NCBI RefSeq assembly: GCF_964204645.1
Contig: NC_134029.1
Location: forward strand, 6,457,001 to 6,521,000
Reading direction: 5' to 3'
Source: Tubulanus polymorphus
Taxonomy: Eukaryota > Nemertea > Palaeonemertea > Tubulaniformes > Tubulanidae
DNA length: 64,000 nucleotides
The notes beneath the pieces are model-generated. The model was given only the letters and a program-made list of their open reading frames with translations. It did no database searches and was not told the origin of the DNA. The position numbers and the translations under genes were made by a program. Of the stretch, positions 1 to 11,747 are shown piece after piece; positions within the stretch are counted from its first letter, which is position 1; each line of letters starts with the position of its first letter.

Positions 1-112
1 TTTGAAACTGAATCAGGTTTCTCCGTTTGCCGAATTCATATCCTTTTAAATCAGCCAGAATGCTTTAATGCTGGATCTTAGGTCAATTAGCATATCATTT
101 CCTTTTGTATAG

Positions 113-3100
113 GTCAATAAGAGATGCAATTGAAGAACAGGAAGTGAGTAATGATACTGGTGCGGCTGCTGCTGCTGCAGTCAATGAGGATGAAGATGAT
201 GATAACAACGAAAGCGATTCTCAGATGGGTAGTCTTGGACCGTGGAAGGATGACCCTGATATCAAATTGAAAGTTGAGTAAGTAAAAAATACACTACCTC
301 TGCTTAATACCGGAATGTTAAATCCAGAATTGCCAATACTCTTAATGTACATACATATTATATAAAGAATTAGATAGATTTAAGAGTTAAACTTGCTCAG
401 CCGTGTTACTTGGTCTTGGGCTCAGTCGCAACTCGATGGTGTGAATATGGTTAGGGTCGCCACAAAACCTGGAAATCAGGGAAAAGTCAGAGAATTTTCT
501 TTTCTTTTTAAAGTCAGGGAATTTCTTATAGTTAGATCGCATTTGTAATCAAACAATATGTAACAAATATGTATTGTGGCTGAGTAAATGGATTCAATTT
601 TTAAAGAAAACTTAATAACAGGAAAGAGTAAATCAAATAGAAGTGGCCACCCTGATGGTACTTGTCCTCGATTCAGAAATACTCTGATTAACAACTTCTT
701 TGTGCGAGGAATTGATATTTTAACTGCCATTAACTAAATCAATTGTTCTATTCAGGAAACTGCATTCTGCCCAGGAGCGTCTAAAACGTCTGCAGGACAT
801 GATGGCTAAAGTGCAGCAGTTGCCGAACGCCAACGAAAACGAACTTTTAGATATGATGTCTTCGTTAGAGTTGGTGAATAAAGGCAACTCTGAAGATCGT
901 ACGCTGGAAACCAGTTACACAATGAGCGAGGGCGAGATTGTGCCAGGTTCGGCGTAAGTAAAACAATTTTGTTGCTCACTGTACATGTATATTAAATACA
1001 AGATTTGAAAATGCCTTCACAGTAAGCTGGATTTCTCCAAATTTATTGTCAAAATCTCGGATCGTGAAGATTTATCAGACTTGTGATATCCGAGCTAGGT
1101 GTTATACATTTCACATGTAGTGTCAAAAAATATTTCTACAAACATCTGAGTTTAAACTGTTTTCCTAGTTAAGATCGGATCCGATTTGAGTGTGGTCTAC
1201 TGAATGTTAGTTTCTATACCGGTAATAAGTTGGTTTGTCGAATTAAGGTGCTGTACGAGGGTCATGTTTATCCTCCTAAGAACAAAGGGATAGAATGGGT
1301 ATCGTGTACTATAGACTATGCCTGACATATATTTATTTTGGAAAATTTTGTGAACAAATATTCTTTGACTGCTGAAACTAAATCACATGCACTGCTGTTC
1401 TCTTTCTACTGGACTGGTTACTTCCCAGATCCCTCATTGCGCCACAGTATCGTTGAATTTCTGAAATGTCCCTTTTACAGAGATGAATTTTATCAAGCAA
1501 CAATGCAACAGCAGAAAGAAGAATTGAATACACTTTTGAAGGAAAGAGAACGACTGATGAGTCTTCAAGGTCAATTAGAGAATATATACGATAACTTCAG
1601 CAAGGTACTCATTTCTTAGTTGATGGTGTCATCTCTTTTCTCTCTTATCTACTCAGCAATTCAATCCAAAAGAAAGATCTGATACTGGATCCCTATGACT
1701 CCTTGATTCCTTAAAAACTACTTCTAAACAAAAATGCTGTTAAAGGTGCTTGAAACTCCTCTAATTTCAAACTACAAAATACCCAAATCTTGAAAACTAC
1801 CTCGATTTTGAGATATAGGCAATTGTAAATTTTTGTCTAGACGTATCGGCCCCACTCCGCGCGGTGGCGCCACCCCGCGGGATTTACGCGAAGCAGCAGA
1901 ACACAAACACAGTCATTCTCTCAATTTTCAATGATAGAAATCGTGTGTGTATTTCAATTTTTTCGGCTGTTAGGGTTTTAAGGCACAATATAAGTTGATG
2001 ATGTGATATGGCGATGTTAATTAATGATAATTCCGCAGTGAAGCTAGTCACGAACGGTGCCGATTGAGTGTACAGCTGCCAAAAACACTGAAATGTGCGT
2101 AGTTGCGTAACTATTTGCAGTGAATTGCAGACGAAACATGAAGCCTTAACGGCCGTTTAAAAAAAAATTATACCAATCGCAATTGTAAAATAAAAATGAG
2201 ATAGAACCTAAGTTAAAATTCTGGCCATTTCTAAAATGTTATTGATTATTATTACTAATTTTTAGTCAGTGCGGAACCTTTAGTTTTCCAACAATAATGA
2301 GGGGTGGTAGGTAGTCATGCAATTCAAGTCATCATTTATTACACGTTACTTCCGTGTTGTTGAAAATCTCGCGAGTCCTGGACTAAACCCCAATGAACAA
2401 TGTGATCTGTGTGCTGGCCACAAATGCACACAGATCACACTACACTACCCATTACACACTCCAGTACCCACAGCTTTCATATATCCATCCAAATATTTAG
2501 TGGCTTTCTTCCTGGGTTGTAGTTGTACTGTAGACTACACCTGAATCTGTACAGTTGGGACCTGGATTTACTTAGGCGGTTACCAAATTATAAATGTTTT
2601 GTAGTGGATAAATATTTGCTTTCAAACAACCAAATTAATGGTTTACCGAAATAAACAGTAATGATTTAGGAGTCTACAGTAATTGGGATATGAAAGCCAT
2701 GCACATGCTTCCTCAAAATTTGAAATTTGTTGGGGTCCTGTGAGACTAATAGGAAAAAAGAACAACTGAAATAATTTTCAGACTCAAAATATATTTCAGC
2801 TCGAAGATGAAGAAGGTGATAGCATATTGGAATTGGCACCGGCGCAGCCAGTCGCCGCTCCGGCCACGGGCAAAACTACGCAAGTACGAATGGGCCATCG
2901 AGACTCGGTCACTTTCCAAGAGACACCCGAAGTCATTTCGAATGAAGAGCTCTACGACAGGATGAGATGTCAGAGAATCCTTCGCGAAGAACTGCGCGAT
3001 CAGAAAAAAGAACTAGACGCCATTCTGAAGAAGGATATATCGAAAAAGCGTAACCAAGATAACCAAACTGATGACATATCGGACAACTTCAGGTTCGTAT

Positions 3101-6100
3101 CGGATAACGGTTGGAAATACGAAAATTTTCAAGCGCTTTCGTAGTCGAGAGAAAGTTGGTAGCAAAGTGTTGTTATTTTTAAGGATGAGCCAGTACAGCG
3201 GTGAAGTGACTACGATGGCGACTTGGGGCGGTTCAACAACTGAAAACATCGAAGAAAACGACGAAACCAATGCGGCTAAGAAGAAAAAGAAGGATGACGA
3301 TGATGACGACGATGATACCAGCAGTAGCAGCAGTAGCGATACTGAGAAGGATGATGATGACGATGACGATGGTAAGCTGAAAAGTTTCGATAAAGTGGTT
3401 CTATGAATAACTATCAATCTTACTGTTTACTATGAATTCATCTGGCTCAGCTGTGGCTTCAAACTATTGATACTCTTTATGACATTTTCAAATCTTTGGC
3501 CTGGTCGCACAGTCGAGGTTTACGGTACATTTAAGACTGCTCTATAAAGCCATCATAATTCTTGAGCTAATCTAACTACTTCAGACCAATATTTATAGAT
3601 TTAAGACCATTCTTCGGTCATGAAACTTGCAACTGGGCCTTGGCGTAAAGTGTTTATCATGGTGATTGACGCAAGTCGAACAACCGTTGGATTTTGGTAT
3701 ATACTGCGTGCCCCTTGTGAAATTGAAGGGTCACTGTTAGAAACCTCATAGTAGAGATTGTAATCTAAACGTAGATCTGACGTTGTTTGAATCCGGTTGA
3801 CCGCCCTTTAGAAATCGTAGGTGCGCCCTTGAGCCGTGCGTGTTTTCTGCTTCAGCCTATCCGAGCGACGGCGTTGTACAGGTCGAGGAGGAAGAGGAAG
3901 AAGCCGGACAAGAAGGTCAATCCGATCACGATACTTACACGATCGACGATAATCAGGCTAAACGTCGCGCGATTAATATGCCCATGATTAGCGCTAGTAA
4001 TAGCAAGAAAAAAGTTGCCTCGTCGCACAAATTCAAATCACCAAAACAATCACCGAACTCACAAGGTATTTTAGTAGATATCACCCAACTGCACCCTCTT
4101 AGAGTGTTTACCTGCTAGGCCTGCTGGATGGCAACTGACCTGGAAGACTCAGGGAATCAGAAAAATCTAGAGAAAAATCAGGGAAAATTTTGCAAATAAA
4201 ACCCCTGAAAACTCGGGGAATTAGATGTTATTGACCATGCAGGGAATTCTTAAATTGTCGGGTAGTAGCCACCCTGTAGCGGTAACATGAATCTATAGTT
4301 GACCTCAAAAACTTTTTTCAGTACTTTCGCTACTTTAGAGGCTTAATTCTCTAGTACACAGTTTTCTCTTGCTTCATAAACGAAATACCAGTATCTGAAT
4401 TATTTGATGATTAATCGCCATTATAAGTTGCGATATCGATGTAAACGGAAAGGTTTAGATATTCATTTCAATTTGCAGCAGCTGCCAACGGTCACACCGG
4501 ATACAATGCTTGGGCACCGGGAAATGGAATCTATGTTAAAGGTTGGCCAAAATTCAGCAAGAAAGGACGAAAGGGAAGATTGCGTCAAGAGGTGTGTATA
4601 AAATCTTGAACATCCAAGCAGTAAGCGGTCGTTCTATGAACTATTTTGGTGGTTTCCTCAATCGATCCGTGCATTCATTTTCTCGGTATTGTTTACAGAA
4701 TTACCGTTCGCCGGAAGAGATCATCAATGAAGAAGGAAACCCAGTGATCGCAGCCCTGAAACAGCAGCTCAACGAAACAAACGCTGTTTGCGAAAAATTG
4801 ATGGCCGATCAACAGAACTTGAACCAGTTGTTAGGACAAGCAAATATCACATCGCAACCAGGTACGAATGCATCTGATTCTTCAAATCAAACCCTCTTTA
4901 ATTCGGAATATGGTGGCCACTGACCTGGAAAACTGGGAATTTGACAAACGCTATTGACCACATGTTTCTCTATCAGTATATGATTCACTGAAAAAAATGA
5001 ATTAATCTTAAACCTAGAAATTTCTCTAATTCACCCAGGGATTTTGTGTAATCACATGGAAAAATGAGGGAAAACTCACGAGATTTGTGAATAGGCGGAA
5101 CAAAACAGTGGCTACCCTGTGTAATCAGAACTTGGAATCTCATCTTGATGTTTCTATTAGTTCGTGAAAAGTGTTTCCCAACTTTTTGTAGGATTCAATA
5201 TGACTGCAGGCAGTCCATACCGTCCGTATCCTGATGTCATGGCCCAGTACACGAATCAGCTAACGCAACAGCAGTTGATGTTCACACTGGCGCAGTGTCA
5301 GCGACAGCTTTACACTCAACAGTTGGAAATGGGTCAGTTACAACAACAGATTCAGACGTTATCTTCCCCGAACAGTCAACACGTCGAACAAGACTTCCGA
5401 TTTCAACCGTTCCTGGCCGCGACGAGCCCGGCGTGTTCGCCGATGTTCCCGGCGTCGATGTTCGGCACGTTGACTCCGCACGGTAACCTGCCGCCAACGG
5501 CGAGAGCAAACTTCTCGTCGGTCGGTCAGCAAACGGAGGGCGGCAGCGGCGGGCGCAAAAAACCGAGTCCGAAACGCCGCGATCAGACGACGACAACCGA
5601 CGACAAACGATCGCCGTCTGCCGGGCGCCACACGCAGACCGAGCGCGACTATTTCAACACCGTTCGCTCTAAAGGTCGACCGTCATTGGACGGAGAATTT
5701 CGAAGCGTTCCGGTTGTCACGCGAACGATCGAAGATATCATGAACGAAGACGACATTCCGAAGTTAAACCTAGAAGAAATTCTGAATTCTGGTAAAAAGT
5801 GAGTACCACCATTTTATCTTCGTAGTATGCTTATGTAAATGGATTTTTTCCCAAACAAAAGCAAACACTTTTTAAAGGAAGTTATGCATTTAATGACACT
5901 GGCCACTTAACTTGGAAATCAGGGAATTTTGTTTTCTTAATAAAGCCTAAGAATAGTCAGAGAATTTTGTAAAGAAGCTCGGGGAATAGTCAATGGAATT
6001 TAATGAGATTGCTAGATCACAGATCTAACTAGTAACCATAAGTCAACGAAATCTTGCTGTATGTTTTTCACTGGGGGAAATCATCGCATTCCTGTTGTAC

Positions 6101-9100
6101 AAATTCCAGGCTGCTTCGAAAATCATCTGCCGACATGGATGGCGAAGAAGCCGTCACCGGCAAAGAGTACAAATCGACGAGGAAAATCGCCGGAGCCTGT
6201 TTGTCGAGTAAAAAGAAAACGCCTCCGAAACGAAGCGACACGAATACGACAGACTACGCGCGTCCGGGATTGAGTTCAAACATCAGCGGTACAGCATTCC
6301 TAGAAACAATGAGTCAATCGAGTGCACTGTCGAGTATTCCTCCTCGGGAAGGTGGTGTCGGGTTAGTATTTGTTATTCATTTATTCGATAAATACCCACT
6401 TGTAACAATATCTAAAATAAGAAACGTGTTGAATTTAGCGATGTAGAGTGGTTGATCAGTGTGCCCGCTTAGGCTGACCTGGAAATCAGGGAATTTTTTC
6501 TTTTAAAAAGTTAGAGGATAGTCAGAGAAATTTTTTGAAATAGGCGGTTTCTGTCTATGTCTTATGTATTCAAGTGTGTTGATTGGATTCTTGGCAGTTC
6601 AAGTCAGAGAAAACATTGTTTTCAGAGAAAACAACGTGTCAAGGGATAGTTGCGGAAAAGCAAATCAAATGAAAGTAGCCACCCTGTTTATCATTGAAAT
6701 GTTTTGGCACTTATTGACATGGGATTGGTATTAGGTTGAAGTGACAAAGTTCTGGAATCTCACTAGGAATACTAAAAAGAAAATGGAATCAGTCATAATG
6801 CAAAGATTTTTATATATCATGCAGTATTGTATATGGATACAGAATTGGCAATTGTTCTCAACAACTGTCTAATCTACAAGCCAATACAGAAAAATTTAAA
6901 AAAAGATACTTAAGATGTTTCGTGTTCTGTGTTTCAGAGAAGAGTCTGATAACCCGAACAATGTATCGTTGTTCGACGCATTACGCAAGACGATTTACTC
7001 GGAGGTGGCGACGTTGATCTCGCAGAACGAGCAGAGGCCGCATTTCCTGATCGAACTGTTCCGCGAATTGCAGCTGTTGAACAACGATTACCTGCGACAG
7101 CGGGTTCTCTACTCGGTTCAGGATCTGATATCGAAATTTCTGACGGAAAGCGACAGCGTTGATGGTTCGGCACAAGCGGTAAGCTATCTTTGATTATGTA
7201 TCTCCTTGCGTTAGTAATTCTGATAGATATAAGGCTTGTATTGTAACCGATTAACGTGTGAGAATTATCTGAAAGTACATAACAACAACAGTAACTATGA
7301 ATTAGTAAGATCACAATATTCGTGATGAAGCAGTAAATTTAAAATCCCACAAACGTTGTAAGACTAAAAAGTCAACAATTGTGGGATTTTACATCGACAG
7401 TAACTATAGTACTTTCAATAGTTGTTTATTATTACTGGAGCTAGTATTGCATACCTCTCCTATGTATGTTTAGAAATATCTCGCTTACTCTAAAGCTTTC
7501 ATCGCTTTGCCAAACGTTCTGATTATTATTATCAGTGACTACTCTATCGATCTTAGTCATGAGATATTGTAAATGGATTCCTGAAACTGATAAACTTTTT
7601 CTCAATTCCTAATTGCGTTTGTGGTAAAAGTTGTCTTTGATTCAGGAATTCATAGTTTGGCGAATGTGCATTGCCTCTCGGACATTATAGAAAATTTGTA
7701 AGGAACTAATTAGTATTAGCCATATGTTTTCGGTCAAACGTTTGATTCTGAGTTTCATGATTTGTTATTTAGCCTCCCCCACGATGGTTGAATCAAACCA
7801 AAGACTCCGAACAAACTCCTAGTGAAAGTTTGTTGACATCTGAAGATGAAGATGTTGTCAGGGTAGGCATTTAAGAGTTCTAAAATTCTACCCAGCCTTG
7901 ATAGCATTTTCCTTTTCATATAAGCGGTACACTGTTGTTTGGATAAAGAGCCCGCTTTTAGGACTGAGCAATTCGATTACTTCACCTCTTAAATAAAACT
8001 GTGCAAGATACAGATTTGCACATTGTTTACATGACAAAATCTGAAATAGTGAAGGAATTTAATTGCTTTTAAGAGTGTGAAACTAGTTCCAGGTGTTCTT
8101 TAGTGCAATATCACAAAAGCTATATTTTATTCTGTTTTAGGCCTAAGTCTGTTTAGTCTTGCTTGATACCGATATAGAATCTGTCGTCAAACGCTTTCTG
8201 ACCATTTTCTCATTTACCGTATTTATCTTCTGTTAACTCCAGACTGCCGATCGGCCAAATTTGAAAGACTTGCGTTCTGGTTCACTTCGCAATGAATTCT
8301 ATGATTACACTGAGAAAGTGGAAAGTATAAGCACAATGTCCACCCCGACGTCGACTAGTGCTTGGGATAATCCTTTTGCTCAGGAAACACTTGGCAACAC
8401 GGTCATTCATTTAGATAAAGTATGTTTTTGTTGTGTTCATTGTTGTCTGCAATGTTTATGATTTCGTTGATACTGATTTTCGCGTTGAAAGCTAAGAATC
8501 CTTCAACAGAGTAAGGATCTTATGATGTTAAAGAGGGATTCATACCATGTTTCGATTCCCTAAAAGAAGGATCTGATAACAATTATTACATATTGATTAG
8601 TTTAGAAGTTTTCAATATTTAACTTTTAAGAAGTAAAACTAGGACCCATTTCTGCAGTTAAGAGATAGATGAATTCAACTGTTAGGTCTGAATTAGATTT
8701 TCATTTTCAATTGCTCAAATTTCGTATAGAACGCACAACTGTGGAACTGGGTCCTAAGTTCAGGCTGAGAACAAACTGACGAAATAACAATAAACAATTG
8801 CATGCATTAAAAATGCGACTAATAGCGCTAACTATTGCTCTGCTTGCCTTGAGACCTTCAACAATATAGAAAATGAAATGCTTTTCTGCAAATTTGTATA
8901 CATTCTGTGATCGAAAGTATTTCATGAAAAAAATGTTAAGATACAGGTATTCGTAATATTTCAGGCTATGCAGAGAATGAGGGAGTTCGAGAGGCAGCTA
9001 GAACGCGAAACATCTAAAGATCCCGATGGAGCGAGTCCGAAAATGTCAAAACCGGACAAACTTAACACCAGCGACGGCCAACCTGCGCACGACGGAAACA

Positions 9101-11747
9101 GTGAAAGTTCCATCTCCGAAATATCTGTGAGTTCTCATTCTTCTATGTTTTGTTCTGTCAATTTATTGCATGTCTTAACGTATAAGTTTTATACGGCGCA
9201 ATAAAGAGTTCAAGTTCATCGCTCTAAGGAAGACTCAATGGAAGTGAAATGTTTAGAAAATTATTCAGTTCAAATCTGACAGCGCTGTTTTTCTTCCTTT
9301 TCCTGATTTTAGTATCCACGCATCGACACACAACAGCTCGATTCAGAGATCAAAGCAATCATGACCGAAGTGATACCGGTTTTGAAGCAACATCAGGACG
9401 ACCTGTGCGAGGCCAGCTTACTTTCGTATATTCGACAACTCGTTTTGTACAGCATCAAAGAAGACGATCAAATGGAATTCTCGCGATTCTTCCGCAAACA
9501 ACTGAACAAAGCATTGATGGATATCTTACACAGATTTGAAGGACGCCGGTACGTCATTTCGAGTCAAGGACAATGTTGCCCCTATCTTTCCTTGCCTTCT
9601 CAAGATTATCGTTCATTTTCCAAATTCAAAGGAAACTTAAGAATTAGTGATTAACCTACAAAAGTTACCTGCCTGTTACTTAGGTCAGGGCCCAGTTTTA
9701 TGAATAGTTTAAGCCCAAAACGTTTAGGTTTGAATCAATGGCCTCATTGAAAACATGAAATAATTATAAGCAACTAAACCAGAAATTTTACAAACTGAAC
9801 CCATGTCTTAAGAGCAATAGTTAGCTTTTCCTGATTTATTGGAATGAGTTGTTTGTATTTAGATGCGGGTTACTTAAATCCAAAATGTTGGGCAAATGTC
9901 CCAGGCAGAGGCAATTGTTCTGATACTTGGATTTCACAGGGAATATGTGCGTTTCTTTTTCAGATTGCGTGAATGTAGCGAGGACATTTTAGTCGATATG
10001 TCGGAGATTCTGTTTAACGAACTGGCATTCTTTCGCTTGATGCAGACTATGGACGATCCAACTATCAAATCTATTCCAGGAATTCCCAGCTGGAAACCAG
10101 TAAGTAAAATATCACATACGGCGCCGAAATCACGGAATTTTCAAGTAGTTCACGTGGATGTGATTTGTTCTTTTACAGGAATCGGAAACTACAACTGAAG
10201 CTAGCGCTGCTGAAGGGCAAGATGACCCTAAGCCGGCGGCGGACGGAAGTGATGATAAAGATCGCGATGATGTGGATGAAGAGGGAACAAGTGATGCAGT
10301 CGATGAAGATGATGATATCGGAGCAGTTATCAGCGTTACTCAAAGCGACGAGGAAGATCTAGGAAAGGTATGCGTTCGGATGATTAGATGGGTTCATGCG
10401 TTCGAAATGAATTCTGCTTAAATACAAATTTCAAAGTGGTTGTGAATTTCAATACGAGATTTATTGTGTTTTCACTGAATGTTTTCAGGCTCGTGATGAC
10501 GACATGGCGAGAACGATTGATATAACCGAAAAGGACGGTGAAAGCGAACGAACATCACCGGTGAAAATAGAACTAGCAGTCAGTGAAACTATACCTTACA
10601 CTCGGTATGTCTATGTATTTATGTCTCCTCGGTGGCTGGAAACATCTCGTTTTTGTCAGCGTGTTGTGTCCGCCATGCCCTTGAGTCGTTGTTAGCGCTA
10701 TATAGCCTGCTATTTCTTGAATCTTGGTATGAGGATTGGGGTGGGGAAGATGTCCTATCATGAATGAAGGTTATGAAAATGAAGGTTATTGGCTTGTATG
10801 ATGTACATGATTTTCAATCAGGATTGGTAGTGATGAGGATGATGAAGATGACGACGACGATGAGAGCGCCGCCAGCGCGGGTGACCCGGCGGAGACTGCC
10901 GTGTCGCGAGCCGCGCAAGAGGAACGCCAGGCGGCCGATGAAAAAGAGGAGAAAGACACCGATTACGAGAAAGATATCGACGAACAGGAAGAGCGAGAGA
11001 ATGCTGGTTTAAACGGCGATGAAATCACGGTTGATGATTTGCCTCCGATGCTGTTCAATAACAACAAGCAAGTAAATATTGAATTTAATTTAATCTAATT
11101 CAGGGTGGCCACTTACCTGGAAAACTCAGGGAATCAGAAAAATCAAGGAATTGACTCATCATCAGATGCAAACTTCTGTTGGGCTCCTATAATATGGAAC
11201 CAGTATATTGATAAATCTAGTTGAGAAAACAGCTAAGCTTGAAGTGGCTGTCTTGATTGCTTAACTAGTAATCCTCATAGAATCCGGATTTTTATCTAAT
11301 TCAGACAAAATTAATCCTTTTATACAAATAGTGTACTGAGATTGTTTAATCTGGATTTCTCATAACTTGGTCCCAAATGCTCTGGATTGATTTAGGCGTA
11401 ATTGATTTAGATCTCAATGGAAACTATAGTATACTTCATGAACCAGTTAACTATGTTAAGAAATTTTCAAGAAAACATGCTGATGCGAATTCTGTGAACC
11501 GTTTTGATCCGGATTTGAATCGGTTTGAAATTTTGGCTCGAGTTTGAATGATACCCGTATTTCATTTGTGTGTTTTCAGTCTGAGATTCAGAAACAAATG
11601 GAGGCCCAAGAACAGGAAACAGACTCAACGGTGGCCGTTATAAGCATTATAGATGATATGATTCCTGCGGGTGAGGCCGAACTGATCGGTGATGGAAATG
11701 CAGCTCCCGAACCTCCAGGTCATTATTTCTTCGGTACTAAATTATAG
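113..11747 (+). CDS. PCM1: Pericentriolar material 1 protein (PCM1), C-terminal 20 exons; 5' end lies left of the window
   Basis: PCM1 scaffolds centriolar satellites and helps carry proteins to centrosomes and cilia. Exons by splice sites and phase: 113-277, 756-953, 1481-1604, 2800-3092, 3184-3371, 3856-4065, 4479-4591, 4699-4861, 5192-5798, 6110-6361, 6938-7178, 7773-7862, 8243-8419, 8965-9126, 9313-9548, 9964-10099, 10179-10367, 10489-10604, 10822-11071, 11580-11747 (TAG). All joins keep frame, giving about 1358 residues. Family signals: coiled coil QQQKEELNTLLKERERLM (exon 3), ELYDRMRCQRILREELRDQKK (exon 4, split by many Arg/Glu), MATWGGST (exon 5), and the C-terminal block around LFRELQLLNNDYLRQRVLYS (exon 11) and VDMSEILFNELAFFRLMQ (exon 16). 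Several exons are acidic low complexity. Some acceptors (for example at 4479) could shift by 3 nt. Gene identity is sure; exact exon edges are inferred. Confidence 0.95.
453..654. mobile_element. MITE-like repeat, GGTGGCCAC family, copy in a PCM1 intron
   Basis: About 200 bp bounded by imperfect inverted ends, AGGGTCGCCAC on the left and GTGGCCACCCTG on the right. Inside the left end is the phrase 'acctggaaatcaggga', which recurs across the window. It fills most of the intron between the exons ending at 277 and starting at 756. No coding capacity is visible. Confidence 0.6.
1849..1898. other. Short GC-rich palindromic patch in a PCM1 intron
   Basis: A roughly 50-bp GC-rich patch, including GGTGGCGCCACC and CCGCGCGG/CCGCGG blocks, lies in an otherwise AT-rich 1.2-kb intron (1605-2799). 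The rest of that intron shows no exon or repeat that I can identify. It could be a remnant of a mobile element or a regulatory site; nothing decides. Confidence 0.35.
3498..3640. mobile_element. MITE, GGCCCAGTTGC family, copy in a PCM1 intron
   Basis: Begins ggcctggtcgcacagtc and ends cttgcaactgggcct, which are inverted to each other with mismatches. The interior (taagac..., 'ctaactacttcagacc') matches the element at 44328-44456 in the SMN gene. About 140 bp, non-coding. Confidence 0.65.
4124..4278. mobile_element. MITE-like repeat, GGTGGCCAC family
   Basis: Starts 'gatggcaactgacctgg' and ends 'gtagccaccctgt'; the interior carries the family phrases 'actcagggaatcagaaaaat' and 'cagggaa'. Lies in the PCM1 intron 4066-4478. 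Confidence 0.6.
4911..5120. mobile_element. MITE-like repeat, GGTGGCCAC family
   Basis: Inverted ends TGGTGGCCACTGACC and GTGGCTACCCTG enclose the same 'cctggaaaactggga' core as sister copies. Lies in the PCM1 intron 4862-5191, about 70 bp from the next acceptor. Confidence 0.6.
5899..6010. mobile_element. Partial GGTGGCCAC-family repeat
   Basis: 'ctggccacttaacttggaaa' followed by 'tcagggaattttg' matches the left half of the family. No matching right end is seen before the exon at 6110. Confidence 0.5.
6457..6686. mobile_element. MITE-like repeat, GGTGGCCAC family
   Basis: Left end 'cagtgtgcccgcttaggctg', right end 'agtagccaccctg'; the interior 'gacctggaaatcagggaatt' is shared with other copies. 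Lies in the PCM1 intron 6362-6937. Confidence 0.55.
8641..8755. mobile_element. Short inverted-repeat element, GGACCCAGTT-type ends
   Basis: 'aggacccatttctgcagtta' at the left and 'gtggaactgggtcct' at the right are imperfect inverted repeats. About 115 bp in the PCM1 intron 8420-8964. Related ends occur at 9688-9803 and 56546-56676. Confidence 0.45.
9688..9803. mobile_element. Short inverted-repeat element, GGGCCCAGTTT-type ends
   Basis: Left 'gggcccagttttatgaa', right 'ttacaaactgaaccca'. The interior 'cctcattgaaaacatgaa' is also found in the element at 56546-56676, so the two share an origin. Lies in the PCM1 intron 9549-9963. Confidence 0.55.
11101..11180. mobile_element. Partial GGTGGCCAC-family repeat
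   Basis: Begins 'cagggtggccacttacctgg' with the standard 'ggaatcagaaaaatc' core. The right end is not obvious in the remaining intron up to 11579. Confidence 0.5.

Noticed and set aside
3013-3417. 134-codon minus-strand frame rich in Ser and Phe
   Set aside because: Complement of the Lys/Asp/Ser tract of a PCM1 exon.
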